Source of the DNA: Devosia sp. Root635
GTDB lineage: Bacteria; Pseudomonadota; Alphaproteobacteria; Rhizobiales; Devosiaceae
DNA: 64,000 bases
NCBI RefSeq assembly: GCF_001427605.1
Contig: NZ_LMGZ01000019.1
Span: 1 to 64,000 of the forward strand
Direction: 5' to 3'
Shown here: positions 9,846-21,756 of the stretch, in pieces
Layout of the letters: every line of letters starts with the position of its first letter
How positions within the stretch are numbered: the first letter of the stretch is position 1
The notes under the pieces: model-generated
What the model saw: the letters and a program-made list of their open reading frames with translations, nothing else
Told to the model about the DNA's origin: nothing
The model's database searches: none
Translations under genes and position numbers: made by a program

Positions 9846-10829
9846 CTAAGCCGTGACGGCCAGATTGGCCGAGCTTTCCGGCAAATCTTCGCCGAACACG
9901 CGCTGGTAGAACTCGGCCACGACAGGGCGCTCCAACTCATCGCATTTGTTGAGGAAGGTCAGGCGGAAGGCGAAGCCGACATCGCCACCGAAAATCTGGG
10001 TGTTTTCGGCCCAGGTGATCACGGTACGCGGCGACATGACGGTACTGAGATCGCCATTGATGAAGGCCGAGCGCGTCAGGTCGGCCAGGCGTACCATATT
10101 GGCGATGAGCTTCTTGCCCTTGTCATTCTCGCCATAGGCCTTGTTCTTGGCGAGCACGATGCCGACTTCCTTGTCATGCGGCAGGTAGTTGAGCGTGGTC
10201 ACCAGGCTCCAGCGGTCCATCTGACCCTGGTTGATCTGCTGGGTGCCGTGATAGAGGCCCGACGTATCGCCCAGCCCGATCGTATTGGTGGTCGAGAACA
10301 GCCGGAACGCCGGATGAGGCACGATCACGCGATTCTGGTCGAGCAGGGTCAGCCGGCCCGCGACTTCCAGCACGCGCTGGATCACGAACATCACATCCGG
10401 GCGACCGGCATCGTATTCGTCAAACACCAGCGCGACATTGTTCTGCACCGCCCAGGGCAGGATGCCATCGCGGAATTCGGTGATCTGCTTGCCGTCCTTG
10501 AGCACGATCGCGTCCTTGCCGACGAGATCGATACGGGAGACATGGCTGTCGAGATTGACGCGGACCAGCGGCCAGTTGAGGCGCGCCGCGACCTGCTCGA
10601 TATGGGTGGATTTGCCGGTGCCGTGATAGCCCTGCACCATGACGCGGCGATTGAAGGCAAAGCCGGCAAGGATGGCCAGCGTGGTGTTGCGGTCGAACAG
10701 GTAATCGGGATCGACCGGCGGCACGTGGCTATTGGCTTCCTTGTAGCCCATCACCTTCATGTCCGTGTCGATACCGAACAGCTCCCGTGCCGAAAATTCG
10801 GTGTCGGGCAGATTGGTGTACTCAGTCAT
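9846..10829 (-). CDS. cobS: Aerobic cobaltochelatase AAA+ subunit CobS
   Basis: A 327-residue AAA+ ATPase with Walker A GYHGTGKS at residues 67-74. A Walker B region reads [10 protein letters not shown]. Family-specific sequences include [15 protein letters not shown] near the start. CobS supplies the ATPase ring that works with CobT and CobN to insert cobalt. It precedes cobT on the same strand, the usual alphaproteobacterial order. Length fits the family. Confidence 0.97.
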   Translation of the reverse strand: MTEYTNLPDTEFSARELFGIDTDMKVMGYKEANSHVPPVDPDYLFDRNTTLAILAGFAFNRRVMVQGYHGTGKSTHIEQVAARLNWPLVRVNLDSHVSRIDLVGKDAIVLKDGKQITEFRDGILPWAVQNNVALVFDEYDAGRPDVMFVIQRVLEVAGRLTLLDQNRVIVPHPAFRLFSTTNTIGLGDTSGLYHGTQQINQGQMDRWSLVTTLNYLPHDKEVGIVLAKNKAYGENDKGKKLIANMVRLADLTRSAFINGDLSTVMSPRTVITWAENTQIFGGDVGFAFRLTFLNKCDELERPVVAEFYQRVFGEDLPESSANLAVTA

Positions 10830-10912
10830 GGCATGGCTCTTGGCGGAAGGATTCGAGGCGGGAAGTCGCGGGCTCTATAGCAGCATTGTGACGGGGGCGG
10901 TAGGCACCTCTT

Positions 10913-11040
10913 CACCTCTCCCTCGGGGGAGAGGTCGGCGGCGCAGCCGACGGGTGAGGGGGCCTTTACTGGGTGCGGTGCGCGGGGAAGGCCCCCTCAC
11001 CCGACCCTTCGGGTCGACCTCTCCCCCAAAAGGGAGAGGT
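10913..11040. repeat. Dispersed ~130-bp inverted repeat (CACCTCTCCC family)
   Basis: The left part reads CACCTCTCCCTCGGGGGAG, then GGTGAGGGGGCC. The right part is the mirror image, GGCCCCCTCACC and a CTCTCCC...GGGAGAGGT end. Closely related copies occur at 15129-15261, 16329-16454 and 22685-22809. It separates cobS from the J-domain gene. Confidence 0.85.
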
Positions 11041-11048
11041 AAGAAAGA

Positions 11049-11675
11049 TCACTTCGCCACGAACCCCGTCTTCTTCAGATGTGAATAGGCCGCAATGATC
11101 GTCCGCAGGCGCTCCTCGCTGGCCTTGTCGCCGCCATTGGCGTCGGGGTGATGGATTTTGACCAGCGTCTTATAGGCCCGCTTGATGTCGTCGGACTTGG
11201 CCTGCCCGATCAGGCCCAGCGTTTCCAGCGCCCGCCGGTCCTGCTCATGCAGCGGCTTGACGCGTTCGGTCGCCGGCTTCTGCGACTGGCGGTGGCGATA
11301 TTTGGCGAAAACGCCAAACGGATCGCCGTATCTGTCGCCGGGCCGCAACGCCTCGCGGGCGGCGCGGGCGCCCCGCATATTGGGATTGCCGGTGGCAAAG
11401 CTGGAGCGCGATTCCGCCTTGGGCGGAGCGTGCAACGCCTCCTCGAGCTCGTCCTTGTCCATGCCGGCGAAAAAATTGAACGCCGTATTGTAGTGGCGGA
11501 CATGCTCGAGGCAGAAATGGTGGTACTGGCCTTCGCTGCGGGCGCCCTTGGGCGCGCGATATTCGCCGGCCAGCTCGCACCCTTCCCAGTCGCAGACATG
11601 CTCGACCGGCGCCGGTTTTTCTTCCCGGCGCGGCTTGATGCGAATGGTGTCGAAGAGCTTGGAAGTCAGTTTCAT
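11049..11675 (-). CDS. J-domain (DnaJ-like) protein
   Basis: A 208-residue protein with a C-terminal J domain over about residues 148-205. It contains the HPD tripeptide (KIHHPDANGG) that stimulates Hsp70 ATPase. The N-terminal half is unusual: it has a CDWEGCELAGEYRAP segment with paired cysteines and further His/Cys (HHFCLEH), a likely metal-binding site. Alphaproteobacteria commonly keep this gene beside cobS and bolA. The client protein is unknown. It is divergent from the BolA gene. Confidence 0.88.
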   Translation of the reverse strand: MKLTSKLFDTIRIKPRREEKPAPVEHVCDWEGCELAGEYRAPKGARSEGQYHHFCLEHVRHYNTAFNFFAGMDKDELEEALHAPPKAESRSSFATGNPNMRGARAAREALRPGDRYGDPFGVFAKYRHRQSQKPATERVKPLHEQDRRALETLGLIGQAKSDDIKRAYKTLVKIHHPDANGGDKASEERLRTIIAAYSHLKKTGFVAK

Positions 11676-11717
11676 TGCGCCTAGTTAAAGCCTGAAAACA
11701 ACGGAGAACTCGACGCG

Positions 11718-11993
11718 ATGTCCGTAAAAGACACCTTAACCGCCAAGCTCACCAGCAAATTTGCCCCCGCTTTCCTCGATGTGATCGATGAATCGAACAA
11801 GCATTTCGGTCATGCCGGCTGGCGGGAAGGTGGTGAAACCCATTTTCGTGTCAGAATCGCGACCCGCCATTTTGACGGGATGAGCCGCGTGGCGCAACAC
11901 CGCGCCGTCATGGACGTTCTCGACGCCGAACTCAAGGACCGGGTGCATGCCCTGGCCATCGACGTGCTGCCGGTGGATGGGCCCTGGGAGTAG
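11718..11993 (+). CDS. BolA-family protein
   Basis: This 91-residue protein has the BolA signature NKHFGHAGWREGGETHFRV, in which the HxGH-type loop can bind an iron-sulfur cluster with a monothiol glutaredoxin. A C-terminal HALAIDVLPVDG follows. BolA proteins take part in iron-sulfur trafficking or act as redox-linked regulators. The gene is divergent from the J-domain gene, with 42 bases between the starts. Confidence 0.93.
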   Translation: MSVKDTLTAKLTSKFAPAFLDVIDESNKHFGHAGWREGGETHFRVRIATRHFDGMSRVAQHRAVMDVLDAELKDRVHALAIDVLPVDGPWE

Positions 11994-12008
11994 TCCTCTT
12001 GCGCCGGC

Positions 12009-12160
12009 CTCCCCTCGCCCCTTGTGGGAAAGGGTGGAAATCCGCGTTCAACGGAGTTCCGGGTGAGGGGTCTGCGGTTGCCCATGCTTTAATGCTGGCG
12101 GGGAGCTCAAAGCCCCCCTCATCCGCCCTTCGGGCACCTTCTCCCACAAGGGGAGAAGGG
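12009..12160. repeat. Dispersed ~150-bp inverted repeat (CCTTGTGGGA family)
   Basis: The left end CTCGCCCCTTGTGGGAAAGG and the right end with TTCTCCCACAAGGGGAGAAG are complementary, with an inner GGTGAGGGG / CCCCTCATCCGCCC pair. The copy at 23754-23912 is very similar. It sits between convergent bolA and aroB and nearly touches the aroB stop codon. Confidence 0.85.
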
Positions 12161-12162
12161 GA

Positions 12163-13275
12163 TCAGCCCCGCATTTCGTTCAAAAATTCTGCCACCGCCG
12201 CGCCGCCCACATTCTTCTCGATGAACGCCTGTCCGATCCCCCGGGTCAAAATAAACGTCAGCGCGCCGCGCTGGACTTTCTTGTCCTGCGCGATGGCTTC
12301 CATCAATGTTTCGGTGGAGCCGAGTGTTCCGGGGATATCAGCCAAAGTGGTGGGCAGGCCCGATTTCTTCAAGTGCGCGGCAATGCGGCCGCTGTCCTGG
12401 CTCGGCGCCAGCCCCAGCCGCGCCGAGAAGCCATGCGCCAGCACCATGCCGATGGCGACGCCTTCGCCATGCAGCAGGCGGTCGGAATAGCCGGTATCCT
12501 TTTCCAGCGCATGCCCGAATGTATGGCCGAGATTGAGCAGGGCGCGGACGCCGAGTTCCTTTTCGTCCTCGATGACGACGCGCGCCTTGTGGGCACAGCA
12601 ACGGGCAATGGCCTCGCCGCGCGCCGGGCCGCCGGCGAAGATTTCGGGCTGATGCTCTTCGAGCCAGAAAAAGAAATCCTCATCGTCGATGAGGCCATAT
12701 TTGACGACCTCGGCATAGCCGGAGGCGAACTGGCGCGGGCTCAGCGTATCGAGAGTCGACAGGTCCGCCAGCACCAGCCTGGGCTGGTGGAAGGCGCCGA
12801 TCAGGTTTTTGCCATGGGGCGAGTTGATGCCCGTCTTGCCGCCGACCGAGCTATCGACCTGCGCCAAAAGCGAGGTCGGCATCTGCACGAAATCCATGCC
12901 GCGCCGGGCGATGGACGCGGCGAACCCGGCCAGGTCGCCGATCACGCCACCGCCGAGCGCGATGACGAGGTCGCCGCGTTCGAGCCGAGCAGCGAGAATG
13001 CCTTCCACCGCCTGGCCGAGCAGGGTCCAGGACTTGGTGGCCTCCCCCGCTGGCAGCACGATTTCGGTATGGCCGAGCCCCGCCGCATCGAGCGAAGCGG
13101 TGAGGCGCGGCAATTGCGCGCGGGCCACGTTGTCATCGGTGATGATGCCATAGCGGCGACCGGGAAAGCGCTCGGCCAGGATTGTCCCCGCATCGTCGAG
13201 CAGGCTGTCACCGATCAGAATGTCGTAGGCGCGCTCGCCGAGGGCGACGTGAACTTTGTGGGCGATATCGGCCAT
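12163..13275 (-). CDS. aroB: 3-dehydroquinate synthase
   Basis: A 370-residue enzyme of the second shikimate step, converting DAHP to 3-dehydroquinate with NAD and a divalent metal. NAD-binding GGGVIGDLAGFAAS, the SSVGGKTGIN loop and the metal-ligand segment NLGHTFGHALE are all present. It follows aroK by 5 bases on the same strand, the classic aroKB order. The 3' end runs up to a dispersed repeat. Confidence 0.97.
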   Translation of the reverse strand: MADIAHKVHVALGERAYDILIGDSLLDDAGTILAERFPGRRYGIITDDNVARAQLPRLTASLDAAGLGHTEIVLPAGEATKSWTLLGQAVEGILAARLERGDLVIALGGGVIGDLAGFAASIARRGMDFVQMPTSLLAQVDSSVGGKTGINSPHGKNLIGAFHQPRLVLADLSTLDTLSPRQFASGYAEVVKYGLIDDEDFFFWLEEHQPEIFAGGPARGEAIARCCAHKARVVIEDEKELGVRALLNLGHTFGHALEKDTGYSDRLLHGEGVAIGMVLAHGFSARLGLAPSQDSGRIAAHLKKSGLPTTLADIPGTLGSTETLMEAIAQDKKVQRGALTFILTRGIGQAFIEKNVGGAAVAEFLNEMRG

Positions 13276-13280
13276 ATCAA

Positions 13281-13865
13281 TCAGTCCTGGCGCTTGAGAA
13301 AGCCGAGCACGGCGTCGATCACGTCGCCGGCCACCACATCCTGCGGCACGTCGCGCGAGACCACGGTGACGTCGGCTTCGGCATAGATGGGATAGCGGTC
13401 CTCGATCAGCTTTTCGAGGGTGGCGCGGGGATTGGCGGTCTTGAGCAGCGGGCGGTTGGAGCGGCGCGACACCCGTTCGAACAGGATATCCACCTCGGCC
13501 TTGAGCCAGATGGATATGGCCTCGCTCTTGACCAGGGCCCGCGTCTCGGCATTGACGAAAGCGCCGCCGCCGGTGGCCAGCACCACGCCCTGGTCCTTGA
13601 GCACGCGGGCGATGACGCGGGTCTCCCCGGCGCGGAATTCGGGCTCGCCGCGCTGCTCGAAAATCTCCGGGATCGTCATCTGTGCCGCCTTCTCGATCTC
13701 TTCGTCGCTATCGAGAAACTGGCGGCTGAGCCGGGCCGCGAGACGCCGGCCGACGGTGGTCTTGCCCGCGCCCATCATGCCGACCAGCACCAGCGGCCTG
13801 CCGGCCAGGCGCTCGGCAAGATGTTCGGCGCGGGCCTGCCGCGATACCGCGTCGGGTCGGTTCAA
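13281..13865 (-). CDS. aroK: Shikimate kinase
   Basis: A 194-residue P-loop kinase with Walker A GMMGAGKT at residues 29-36. Shikimate-binding residues lie in FLDSDEEIEKAAQ, and the lid region contains RSNRPLLKT. It phosphorylates shikimate at the 3-OH. It is first in the aroK-aroB pair and divergent from the small membrane gene at 14013. The N-terminal 24 residues before the core are somewhat long; the start is the only in-frame ATG with a clear upstream stop. Confidence 0.95.
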   Translation of the reverse strand: MNRPDAVSRQARAEHLAERLAGRPLVLVGMMGAGKTTVGRRLAARLSRQFLDSDEEIEKAAQMTIPEIFEQRGEPEFRAGETRVIARVLKDQGVVLATGGGAFVNAETRALVKSEAISIWLKAEVDILFERVSRRSNRPLLKTANPRATLEKLIEDRYPIYAEADVTVVSRDVPQDVVAGDVIDAVLGFLKRQD

Positions 13866-14012
13866 AAAAGGCGCTCCCTGATCTTGCCGCTATGAACCTG
13901 CCGCCGTTGCGCCTGTCAAGAACTTGCAGTGGGCGGCGCCAGACCGCACTATGCCTACGGAAACGAAACCTTTTGCTGGCAAATTGCGCAAAAGCCGATA
14001 GCCGGACTGCCA

Positions 14013-14222
14013 ATGCCCACTCTGATCCGCCTCATCATCGTCCTGCTGTTCCTGGCTGGCCTCGTCTATGCCGGCATGTTCGCGCTGGTCGCCTTCGTCG
14101 AGCCGACGCCCAAGGAACAGACCATCCGCATTCCCCAGCGCGACCTGCTTTCGGGTGGCCAGCCGGCACTGCCGGGACAGGCGACCCCGGCGGTCGACGA
14201 GCCAGCGGAGCCGGTCCCGTGA
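14013..14222 (+). CDS. Small single-pass membrane protein
   Basis: A 69-residue product with one hydrophobic segment at about residues 5-27 (LIRLIIVLLFLAGLVYAG) and a proline-rich tail. Its stop codon overlaps the xerD start (GTGA), so translation is probably coupled. I do not recognise a family. A longer frame from 13929 is possible, but the ATG at 14013 directly precedes the hydrophobic segment and is the better start. Confidence 0.6.
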   Translation: MPTLIRLIIVLLFLAGLVYAGMFALVAFVEPTPKEQTIRIPQRDLLSGGQPALPGQATPAVDEPAEPVP

Positions 14223-15124
14223 GCCACCTGATCGGCGCTTTTCTCGAAATGATGAGCGCCGAGCGCGGCGCGGCAAAAAATACCATCGAAGCCTATCGCC
14301 GCGACCTTTCCGACTATGCCGGCTACGTGCTGGGCAGCCAGCAGACCCTGCTGAACGTGGACCGTGACACGGTCAATGCCTTTCTCGACCGGCTCAAGCA
14401 GGACGGGCTTTCGTCCGCGTCCTCGGCAAGGCGGCTCTCGGCCATCCGCCAGTTCCACAAATTCCTGTGCGCCGACGGCATGCGCGGGGATGACCCGACG
14501 CGGATCGTCCCCAGCCCCAAAAGCCGGCGGCCGCTCCCCAAGGTGCTGTCACTGGCCGAGGTGGACACGCTGCTGACATTGGCCGAAAGCGAGGTCAACA
14601 AACCGGCTTCGCCGCAGAAGCAGGCATCCGCCCAGCGCCTCTATGTGCTGCTCGAATTGCTCTATGCCACCGGGCTGCGCGTCAGCGAACTGGTGAGCCT
14701 GCGCCGCTCGGCGGTGATGCGCGACGCCAGTTTTCTCACCGTCGTCGGCAAGGGCAGCAAGGAGCGCATCGTACCGGTCAACGACCGGGCGCGCGACGCC
14801 ATCAAGGCCTATGTCAAGACGCTGGAAAAGGGGGAGGTTTTCCTGTTTCCGGCTTCGGGGGCGGAAGGCTATCTGAGCCGGCAGGTTTTTGCGCGTGATC
14901 TCAAGCTCCTGGCCGGACGCGCCGGGATCAGTTCGGCACGCGTGGCGCCGCACGTGCTGCGGCATGCTTTTGCCAGTCACCTGCTGGCCGGCGGTGCCGA
15001 CCTGCGGGTGGTGCAGATGCTGCTCGGCCATGCCGATATCTCGACCACGCAGATTTATACCCATGTGCTGGACGAGAAACTGCGGACCCTGGTGGAGACC
15101 CATCACCCGCTGGCGGAGGGATGA
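14219..15124 (+). CDS. xerD: Tyrosine recombinase XerD
   Basis: A 301-residue recombinase that, with XerC, resolves chromosome dimers at dif. The N-terminal SAM-like core-binding domain (about 1-90) is followed by the catalytic domain. Its residues are R in TGLRVSEL, K in VVGKGSKER, HVLRH, H in LLGHADI and the nucleophile Y in TQIYTHV. The frame is open further upstream. The GTG at 14219 overlaps the previous stop and gives the usual length of about 300 residues, so I chose it. The aroK-side position is common in Hyphomicrobiales. Confidence 0.93.
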   Translation: MSHLIGAFLEMMSAERGAAKNTIEAYRRDLSDYAGYVLGSQQTLLNVDRDTVNAFLDRLKQDGLSSASSARRLSAIRQFHKFLCADGMRGDDPTRIVPSPKSRRPLPKVLSLAEVDTLLTLAESEVNKPASPQKQASAQRLYVLLELLYATGLRVSELVSLRRSAVMRDASFLTVVGKGSKERIVPVNDRARDAIKAYVKTLEKGEVFLFPASGAEGYLSRQVFARDLKLLAGRAGISSARVAPHVLRHAFASHLLAGGADLRVVQMLLGHADISTTQIYTHVLDEKLRTLVETHHPLAEG

Positions 15125-15128
15125 CTTT

Positions 15129-15261
15129 CTTACCTCTTCCTTCGGGGGAGAGGTCGACTTGCGAAGCAAGGCGGGTGAGGGGGCCTTTTCTTGATACTGT
15201 GCTCGGGAAAGGCCCCCTCACCAGGCCTGCGGCCGACCTCTCCCCCAAAGGGAGAGGTAAG
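15129..15261. repeat. Dispersed ~130-bp inverted repeat (CACCTCTCCC family)
   Basis: CTTACCTCT at the left end pairs with AGAGGTAAG at the right end, and GGTGAGGGGGCC pairs with GGCCCCCTCACC inside. It contains CGACTTGCGAAGCAAGGCGG, also present in the copy at 16329-16454. Confidence 0.85.
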
Positions 15262-15367
15262 AGGCTTGACTTGCCATTGCGCCATCGCCACTTTCCGGCC
15301 ACTTTAGGGCGCAAGAGCAGCGGCCCTTGATCCAGGGTCCGAACAGAGACCCCGAACGGGCAGGTTG

Positions 15368-16321
15368 ATGCAGTCTTATCTCGATTTCGAAAAGCCGGTT
15401 GCCGATCTTGAGGGCAAGATCGCCGAGCTCAAGGCCATGGCGGCGACCGACCAGGCCGTGAGCATCGACGAGGAGGTCAACCGGCTCTCCAGCCGCGCCG
15501 ACGAGGCGCTGGTCGAGATCTACAAGAAACTCACCCCCTGGCAGAAGACGCAGGTGGCGCGCCACCCACAGCGCCCGCATTTTTCCGATTATGTCGGCAA
15601 GCTCATCACCGAATGGACGCCGCTGGCCGGCGACCGGAAATATCGCGAGGACGCGGCTTTGCAGGCCGGCTTCGGGCGCTTCAACGGGCAATCGGTGGCT
15701 ATCCTGGGCCAGGAAAAGGGCAGTTCCACCGAGACCCGCCTCAAGCATAATTTCGGCATGGCCAGCCCCGAAGGCTATCGCAAGGCCGTCCGCATCATGG
15801 ACATGGCCGATCGCTTCAATATTCCGCTGATCTCGTTCGTCGACACGGCGGGGGCCTATCCCGGCATCGGCGCCGAGGAGCGCGGCCAGGCCGAGGCCAT
15901 CGCCCGCTCGACAGAGAAGTGTTTGGAGCTGGGCGTGCCCAACATCGCCATCGTCATCGGCGAAGGCGGCTCGGGCGGCGCCATCGCCATCGCCGTGGCC
16001 AACCGCGTGCTGATGCTGGAAAACGCCATCTATTCGGTGATTTCGCCGGAAGCGGGCGCCTCGATCCTGTTCCGCGACGCCGCCAAGGCGCAGGACATGG
16101 CCACCGCCCAGAAGATCACCGCGCAGGACCTGCTGGGCTTCGGCGTCATCGACGGCATCATCCCCGAACCCGCCGGCGGCGCCCATCGCCATCACGAGGC
16201 GATCATGGATTCGACGCGAGGGGCCATCGCCAAATTCCTCACCGACTTCGAGGGCAAGGGGCGGCTTGAAACCCGCGAACACCGCCGCGAGAAGTTCCTC
16301 GCCATAGGCTCGGCGCTTTAG
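15368..16321 (+). CDS. accA: Acetyl-CoA carboxylase carboxyltransferase subunit alpha
   Basis: A 317-residue protein. With AccD it transfers carboxyl from biotin to acetyl-CoA to make malonyl-CoA, the first step of fatty acid synthesis. Typical sequences are SYLDFEKPVADLEGKI at the start, HPQRPHFSDYV, and FVDTAGAYPGIGAEERGQAE, followed by the crotonase-fold GEGGSGGAIAIA. Start at the ATG of MQSYL; a TTG one codon earlier is less likely. Flanked on both sides by dispersed repeats. Confidence 0.97.
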   Translation: MQSYLDFEKPVADLEGKIAELKAMAATDQAVSIDEEVNRLSSRADEALVEIYKKLTPWQKTQVARHPQRPHFSDYVGKLITEWTPLAGDRKYREDAALQAGFGRFNGQSVAILGQEKGSSTETRLKHNFGMASPEGYRKAVRIMDMADRFNIPLISFVDTAGAYPGIGAEERGQAEAIARSTEKCLELGVPNIAIVIGEGGSGGAIAIAVANRVLMLENAIYSVISPEAGASILFRDAAKAQDMATAQKITAQDLLGFGVIDGIIPEPAGGAHRHHEAIMDSTRGAIAKFLTDFEGKGRLETREHRREKFLAIGSAL

Positions 16322-16328
16322 GCTCCGT

Positions 16329-16454
16329 ACCTCTCCCTTGGGGGAGAGGTCGACTTGCGAAGCAAGGCGGGTGAGGGGGCCTTCCCCACACGCCGCACCG
16401 AGACAAGGCCCCCTCACCCGGCCTACGGCCGACCTCTCCCCCAAAGGGAGAGGT
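16329..16454. repeat. Dispersed ~125-bp inverted repeat (CACCTCTCCC family)
   Basis: ACCTCTCCC at the left pairs with GGGAGAGGT at the right, with the inner GGTGAGGGGGCC/GGCCCCCTCACC pair. It follows the accA stop by 8 bases and could act as a transcript end structure. Confidence 0.85.
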
Positions 16455-16601
16455 GAAGAGGCCACACGCTTGCGTGATATTCCTCCGCTTCCAGCCGATT
16501 TCGCGGCGTGCTAACGCTTCGTTCACCAGCAAAACTCATGCTGCGGTAACCACCGGCCCCTATGGGTCACCGCTTCCTTTCGTCCATTCGGGCTGCCGAC
16601 C

Positions 16602-17639
16602 TTGACCGCCATTATGTTTCGCAAAATTTCCGCGGCGCTGATCCTGCTCTGGGTCGCCTTCGGGCTCGTCGCCTGTGGCGGCTTCCTGCCCAAGAGCAGC
16701 GACAACCGGCATAACCAGCCGCTCTCGGGCATGACCCAGGCCGGGTTGCGCAATATGGGCTCGTCGCCCGGCGAGGCCATGGTCGTCCGCATCTTCAAGG
16801 AGGAAAAGACCCTCGAAGTGTGGAAGCGCACGACGGCCGGCACGTTCAAGCTGTTCAAGACCTACGAGATCTGCGCCTTTTCCGGCGATCTCGGCCCCAA
16901 GATCAAGGAAGGCGACCGCCAGAGCCCGGAGGGCTTCTACACCATCACACCCGGCCTGATGAATCCGCGGTCCAACTACTACCTGGCCTTCAATACCGGT
17001 TTTCCCAACAAGTTCGACCGCGTCTGGGGCCGCACCGGCAGCGATTTGATGGTGCATGGCGACTGCTCGTCGCGCGGCTGCTACGCCATGACCGACGAGG
17101 GCATTGCCGAGATTTATGCGCTGGCCCGCGAGAGCTTCAAGGGCGGCAACCAGAGCTTCCAGCTGCAGATCTTCCCGTTCAAGATGACCGCCGCCAAGCT
17201 GGCAAAGCGGGCTTCGAGCCCGCATATCGGCTTCTGGAAGGATATCAAGGAAGGCTACGACCTGTTCGAACTGACCCGGACGCCGCCGGCCTGGGACGTG
17301 TGCGAACGGCAATATATCTTCAATGCCGTCGGCGGCGGCGCGCTCAACCCGATGGGCCCCTGCCCGGCCGTGATCCAGAATGCGGCACTGACCCAGCGCC
17401 AGCAGGCCGACGACATCGCCTTCGCCGCCGCGGTCGAAAGCGAAGCGCAGAAGGCGGCGCGCCAGGCAGCCGAGGCCGAACGCCAGGCAGCCGCCGAAAT
17501 CGCGGCCAAGGAACGCGGGGCGGCCATTGGCGGCTTCTTCAGCGGCATCGGCAACATATTCGGCGGCAAGGATGCCGATGTCGTGCCGGTAATGTCGGGC
17601 AAGCCGGCGCCCAGGCCGATGCCGAGGTTGCAGCGCTAA
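16602..17639 (+). CDS. L,D-transpeptidase family lipoprotein
   Basis: A 345-residue predicted lipoprotein: the signal ends in a lipobox with Cys at residue 25 (LVACG). A YkuD-type catalytic segment is present, HGDCSSRGCYAM, with His152 and catalytic Cys160. Such enzymes make or cut 3-3 cross-links or attach proteins to peptidoglycan; this one looks closest to the YafK-like group. After residue 270 there is an alanine-rich, probably coiled-coil tail (QAAEAERQAAAEIAAKE) and a glycine-rich end. A start four codons later is equally possible. Confidence 0.85.
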   Translation: MTAIMFRKISAALILLWVAFGLVACGGFLPKSSDNRHNQPLSGMTQAGLRNMGSSPGEAMVVRIFKEEKTLEVWKRTTAGTFKLFKTYEICAFSGDLGPKIKEGDRQSPEGFYTITPGLMNPRSNYYLAFNTGFPNKFDRVWGRTGSDLMVHGDCSSRGCYAMTDEGIAEIYALARESFKGGNQSFQLQIFPFKMTAAKLAKRASSPHIGFWKDIKEGYDLFELTRTPPAWDVCERQYIFNAVGGGALNPMGPCPAVIQNAALTQRQQADDIAFAAAVESEAQKAARQAAEAERQAAAEIAAKERGAAIGGFFSGIGNIFGGKDADVVPVMSGKPAPRPMPRLQR

Positions 17640-17785
17640 AGCATGTCTCCCAAAGTGGTGCGCGCTTTAGACCGATCCACATCCGGTCATTGGCAGGATG
17701 ATGCAATTGCCATTGCCCCGCACCATATCTGGGCCGCAATCTGCGCCGATCTGGACGCGACAAAGCCAGCAATGGAGACTTCGTT

Positions 17786-18406
17786 TTGGAAGAGCCAGCA
17801 TCGGTCGATGTTCAGGGCGAGAAGCGGGACGACCTGCCCCCTGCCCGCCGCCGCCTACCACTCTCCACCATGCTGAGCTTCGCGGTCGGGCTGGTGGGCA
17901 TTGCCGCGCTGGGCGCCAGCGCCTGGGTCTATAACGAGACGCAGCGCGACATCGTGCGGCTCTCTACCGATATCGCGCAATTGCGCGTCAGCATGGACCT
18001 GTTCGGCCGCCAGCAGGGTACGCCTTCGGGCACCGACAGCGCCAGTCTTTCCGACCTCAGCAATCGCCTGTCCATCCTGGAGGAAAGCTGGCGCGGCGCG
18101 CCGGCGCCTGCGGCAAGCCTGCCGGCGGTTCCCGCCGCAGCCGCACCCGCCGATGCGGCGGGCGGCGACTGCCTGCCGACAGGAACGCGCTTCATGGTGG
18201 CGGCGGGCGACCGCTACCCGGTCTGCGGCACCGGCGCGGTGGTCGAGATCGGCGGGGTGGACGACGGCTTCATCACGCTGGCGGACGGCACGGTGATCGC
18301 CCAGGGCGGCAATATCGCCCTGCCCAACAGCGCCTGCATGATCGGCGTGGTGCCCAGCGAGGGCGGCAGCATCAGCGGCTTCGCGGAGATCAGGGTGACC
18401 TGCTGA
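17786..18406 (+). CDS. Single-pass membrane protein of unknown function
   Basis: A 206-residue product from a TTG start (alternative starts are further in). A basic N-terminus precedes one transmembrane helix at about residues 28-48. A short coiled-coil stretch (DIVRLSTDIAQLRVSM) and an Ala/Pro linker follow. The C-terminal domain has cysteines at GGDC, YPVCG, SACM and the final TC. This domain is probably periplasmic and could hold disulfides. No family recognised. A bidirectional terminator follows. Confidence 0.6.
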   Translation: MEEPASVDVQGEKRDDLPPARRRLPLSTMLSFAVGLVGIAALGASAWVYNETQRDIVRLSTDIAQLRVSMDLFGRQQGTPSGTDSASLSDLSNRLSILEESWRGAPAPAASLPAVPAAAAPADAAGGDCLPTGTRFMVAAGDRYPVCGTGAVVEIGGVDDGFITLADGTVIAQGGNIALPNSACMIGVVPSEGGSISGFAEIRVTC

Positions 18407-18456
18407 GCCTGTGGCACGCCCTCGTGTGCCTCCGCCAAATGCCTCCCACCCACAAT

Positions 18457-18538
18457 CGCTTCCCCCGGACTTGATCCGGGGTCTCTCGCCGCTTGTGCCG
18501 TGTGGAGAGTGACCCGCGGATCAAGTCCGCGGGAAGCG
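18457..18538. repeat. Inverted repeat of the CCGGACTTGATCCGG type
   Basis: CGCTTCCC at the left pairs with GGGAAGCG at the right, and CGGACTTGATCCG pairs with CGGATCAAGTCCG inside. Such elements are dispersed in many alphaproteobacterial genomes. This family differs from the CACCTCTCCC family elsewhere in the window. Confidence 0.75.
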
Positions 18539-18570
18539 CCGGTGGAAGGGGAGAGCCGGAGGCAAAAACA

Positions 18571-18603
18571 AAAAAAGGCCCGGATCGCTCCGGGCCTTTT
18601 CTA
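18571..18603. terminator. Bidirectional terminator between convergent genes
   Basis: AAAAAAGGCCCGGA, a short loop and TCCGGGCCTTTT form a perfect hairpin with A-run and T-run on the two sides. It lies between the end of the 17786 gene (+) and the end of secA (-), so it can stop transcription from both. Confidence 0.88.
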
Positions 18604-18620
18604 TTCATCTGCGATCCTGG

Positions 18621-21365
<2,745 letters not shown>

Positions 21366-21756
21366 ATGTCAGGTCCTTTTATGACTCATCGTCGTGCGGC
21401 GGGGGAGGGGCGGAATTGGACCGGGCGGTCCCGTCGACGCGATGAGAAAGCCTTTCCGGCTTTGGATTTCCGTTATCCCGCCATACGGCGGAAAAAGCGG
21501 GGCAGATGTAAGAGCGGGCCCCTCTATTGTCAACGCCGCCGAAATGGGCGACACCTCCTGACCCATGCCGGAAACCCCGGCAGAAACGGGATTTTCGGCG
21601 ATTGGTTGCTCACACGGCGCGACGCGGCACATTTTGGCCCGGTTGACGTGTGACGGCAGGCCGGAAACATCGTACCGGGCCAACCGGGGCGAGCCATTGC
21701 CGACCACAACGAGCCAGACGCGAGCACAGGAAGCGCCGGCCAAGGAGATCTATCCG
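21366..21756. other. Divergent intergenic region secA / parvulin gene
   Basis: This 391-bp gap must contain the promoters of both divergent genes. The parvulin frame is open back to 21565, but the residues encoded before 21757 do not resemble a signal peptide. The AAGGAG ribosome-binding site at 21742-21747 fixes the start at 21757. I see no RNA gene or repeat here. Confidence 0.5.

Noticed and set aside
9846-10829. Cobalamin riboswitch near cobS/cobT
   Set aside because: The gap upstream of cobS is filled by a short spacer and a dispersed repeat; no B12 box could be recognised.
13892-14218. 109-codon N-terminal extension of xerD
   Set aside because: It is out of frame with the small membrane gene there, and XerD is normally about 300 residues, as given by GTG at 14219.
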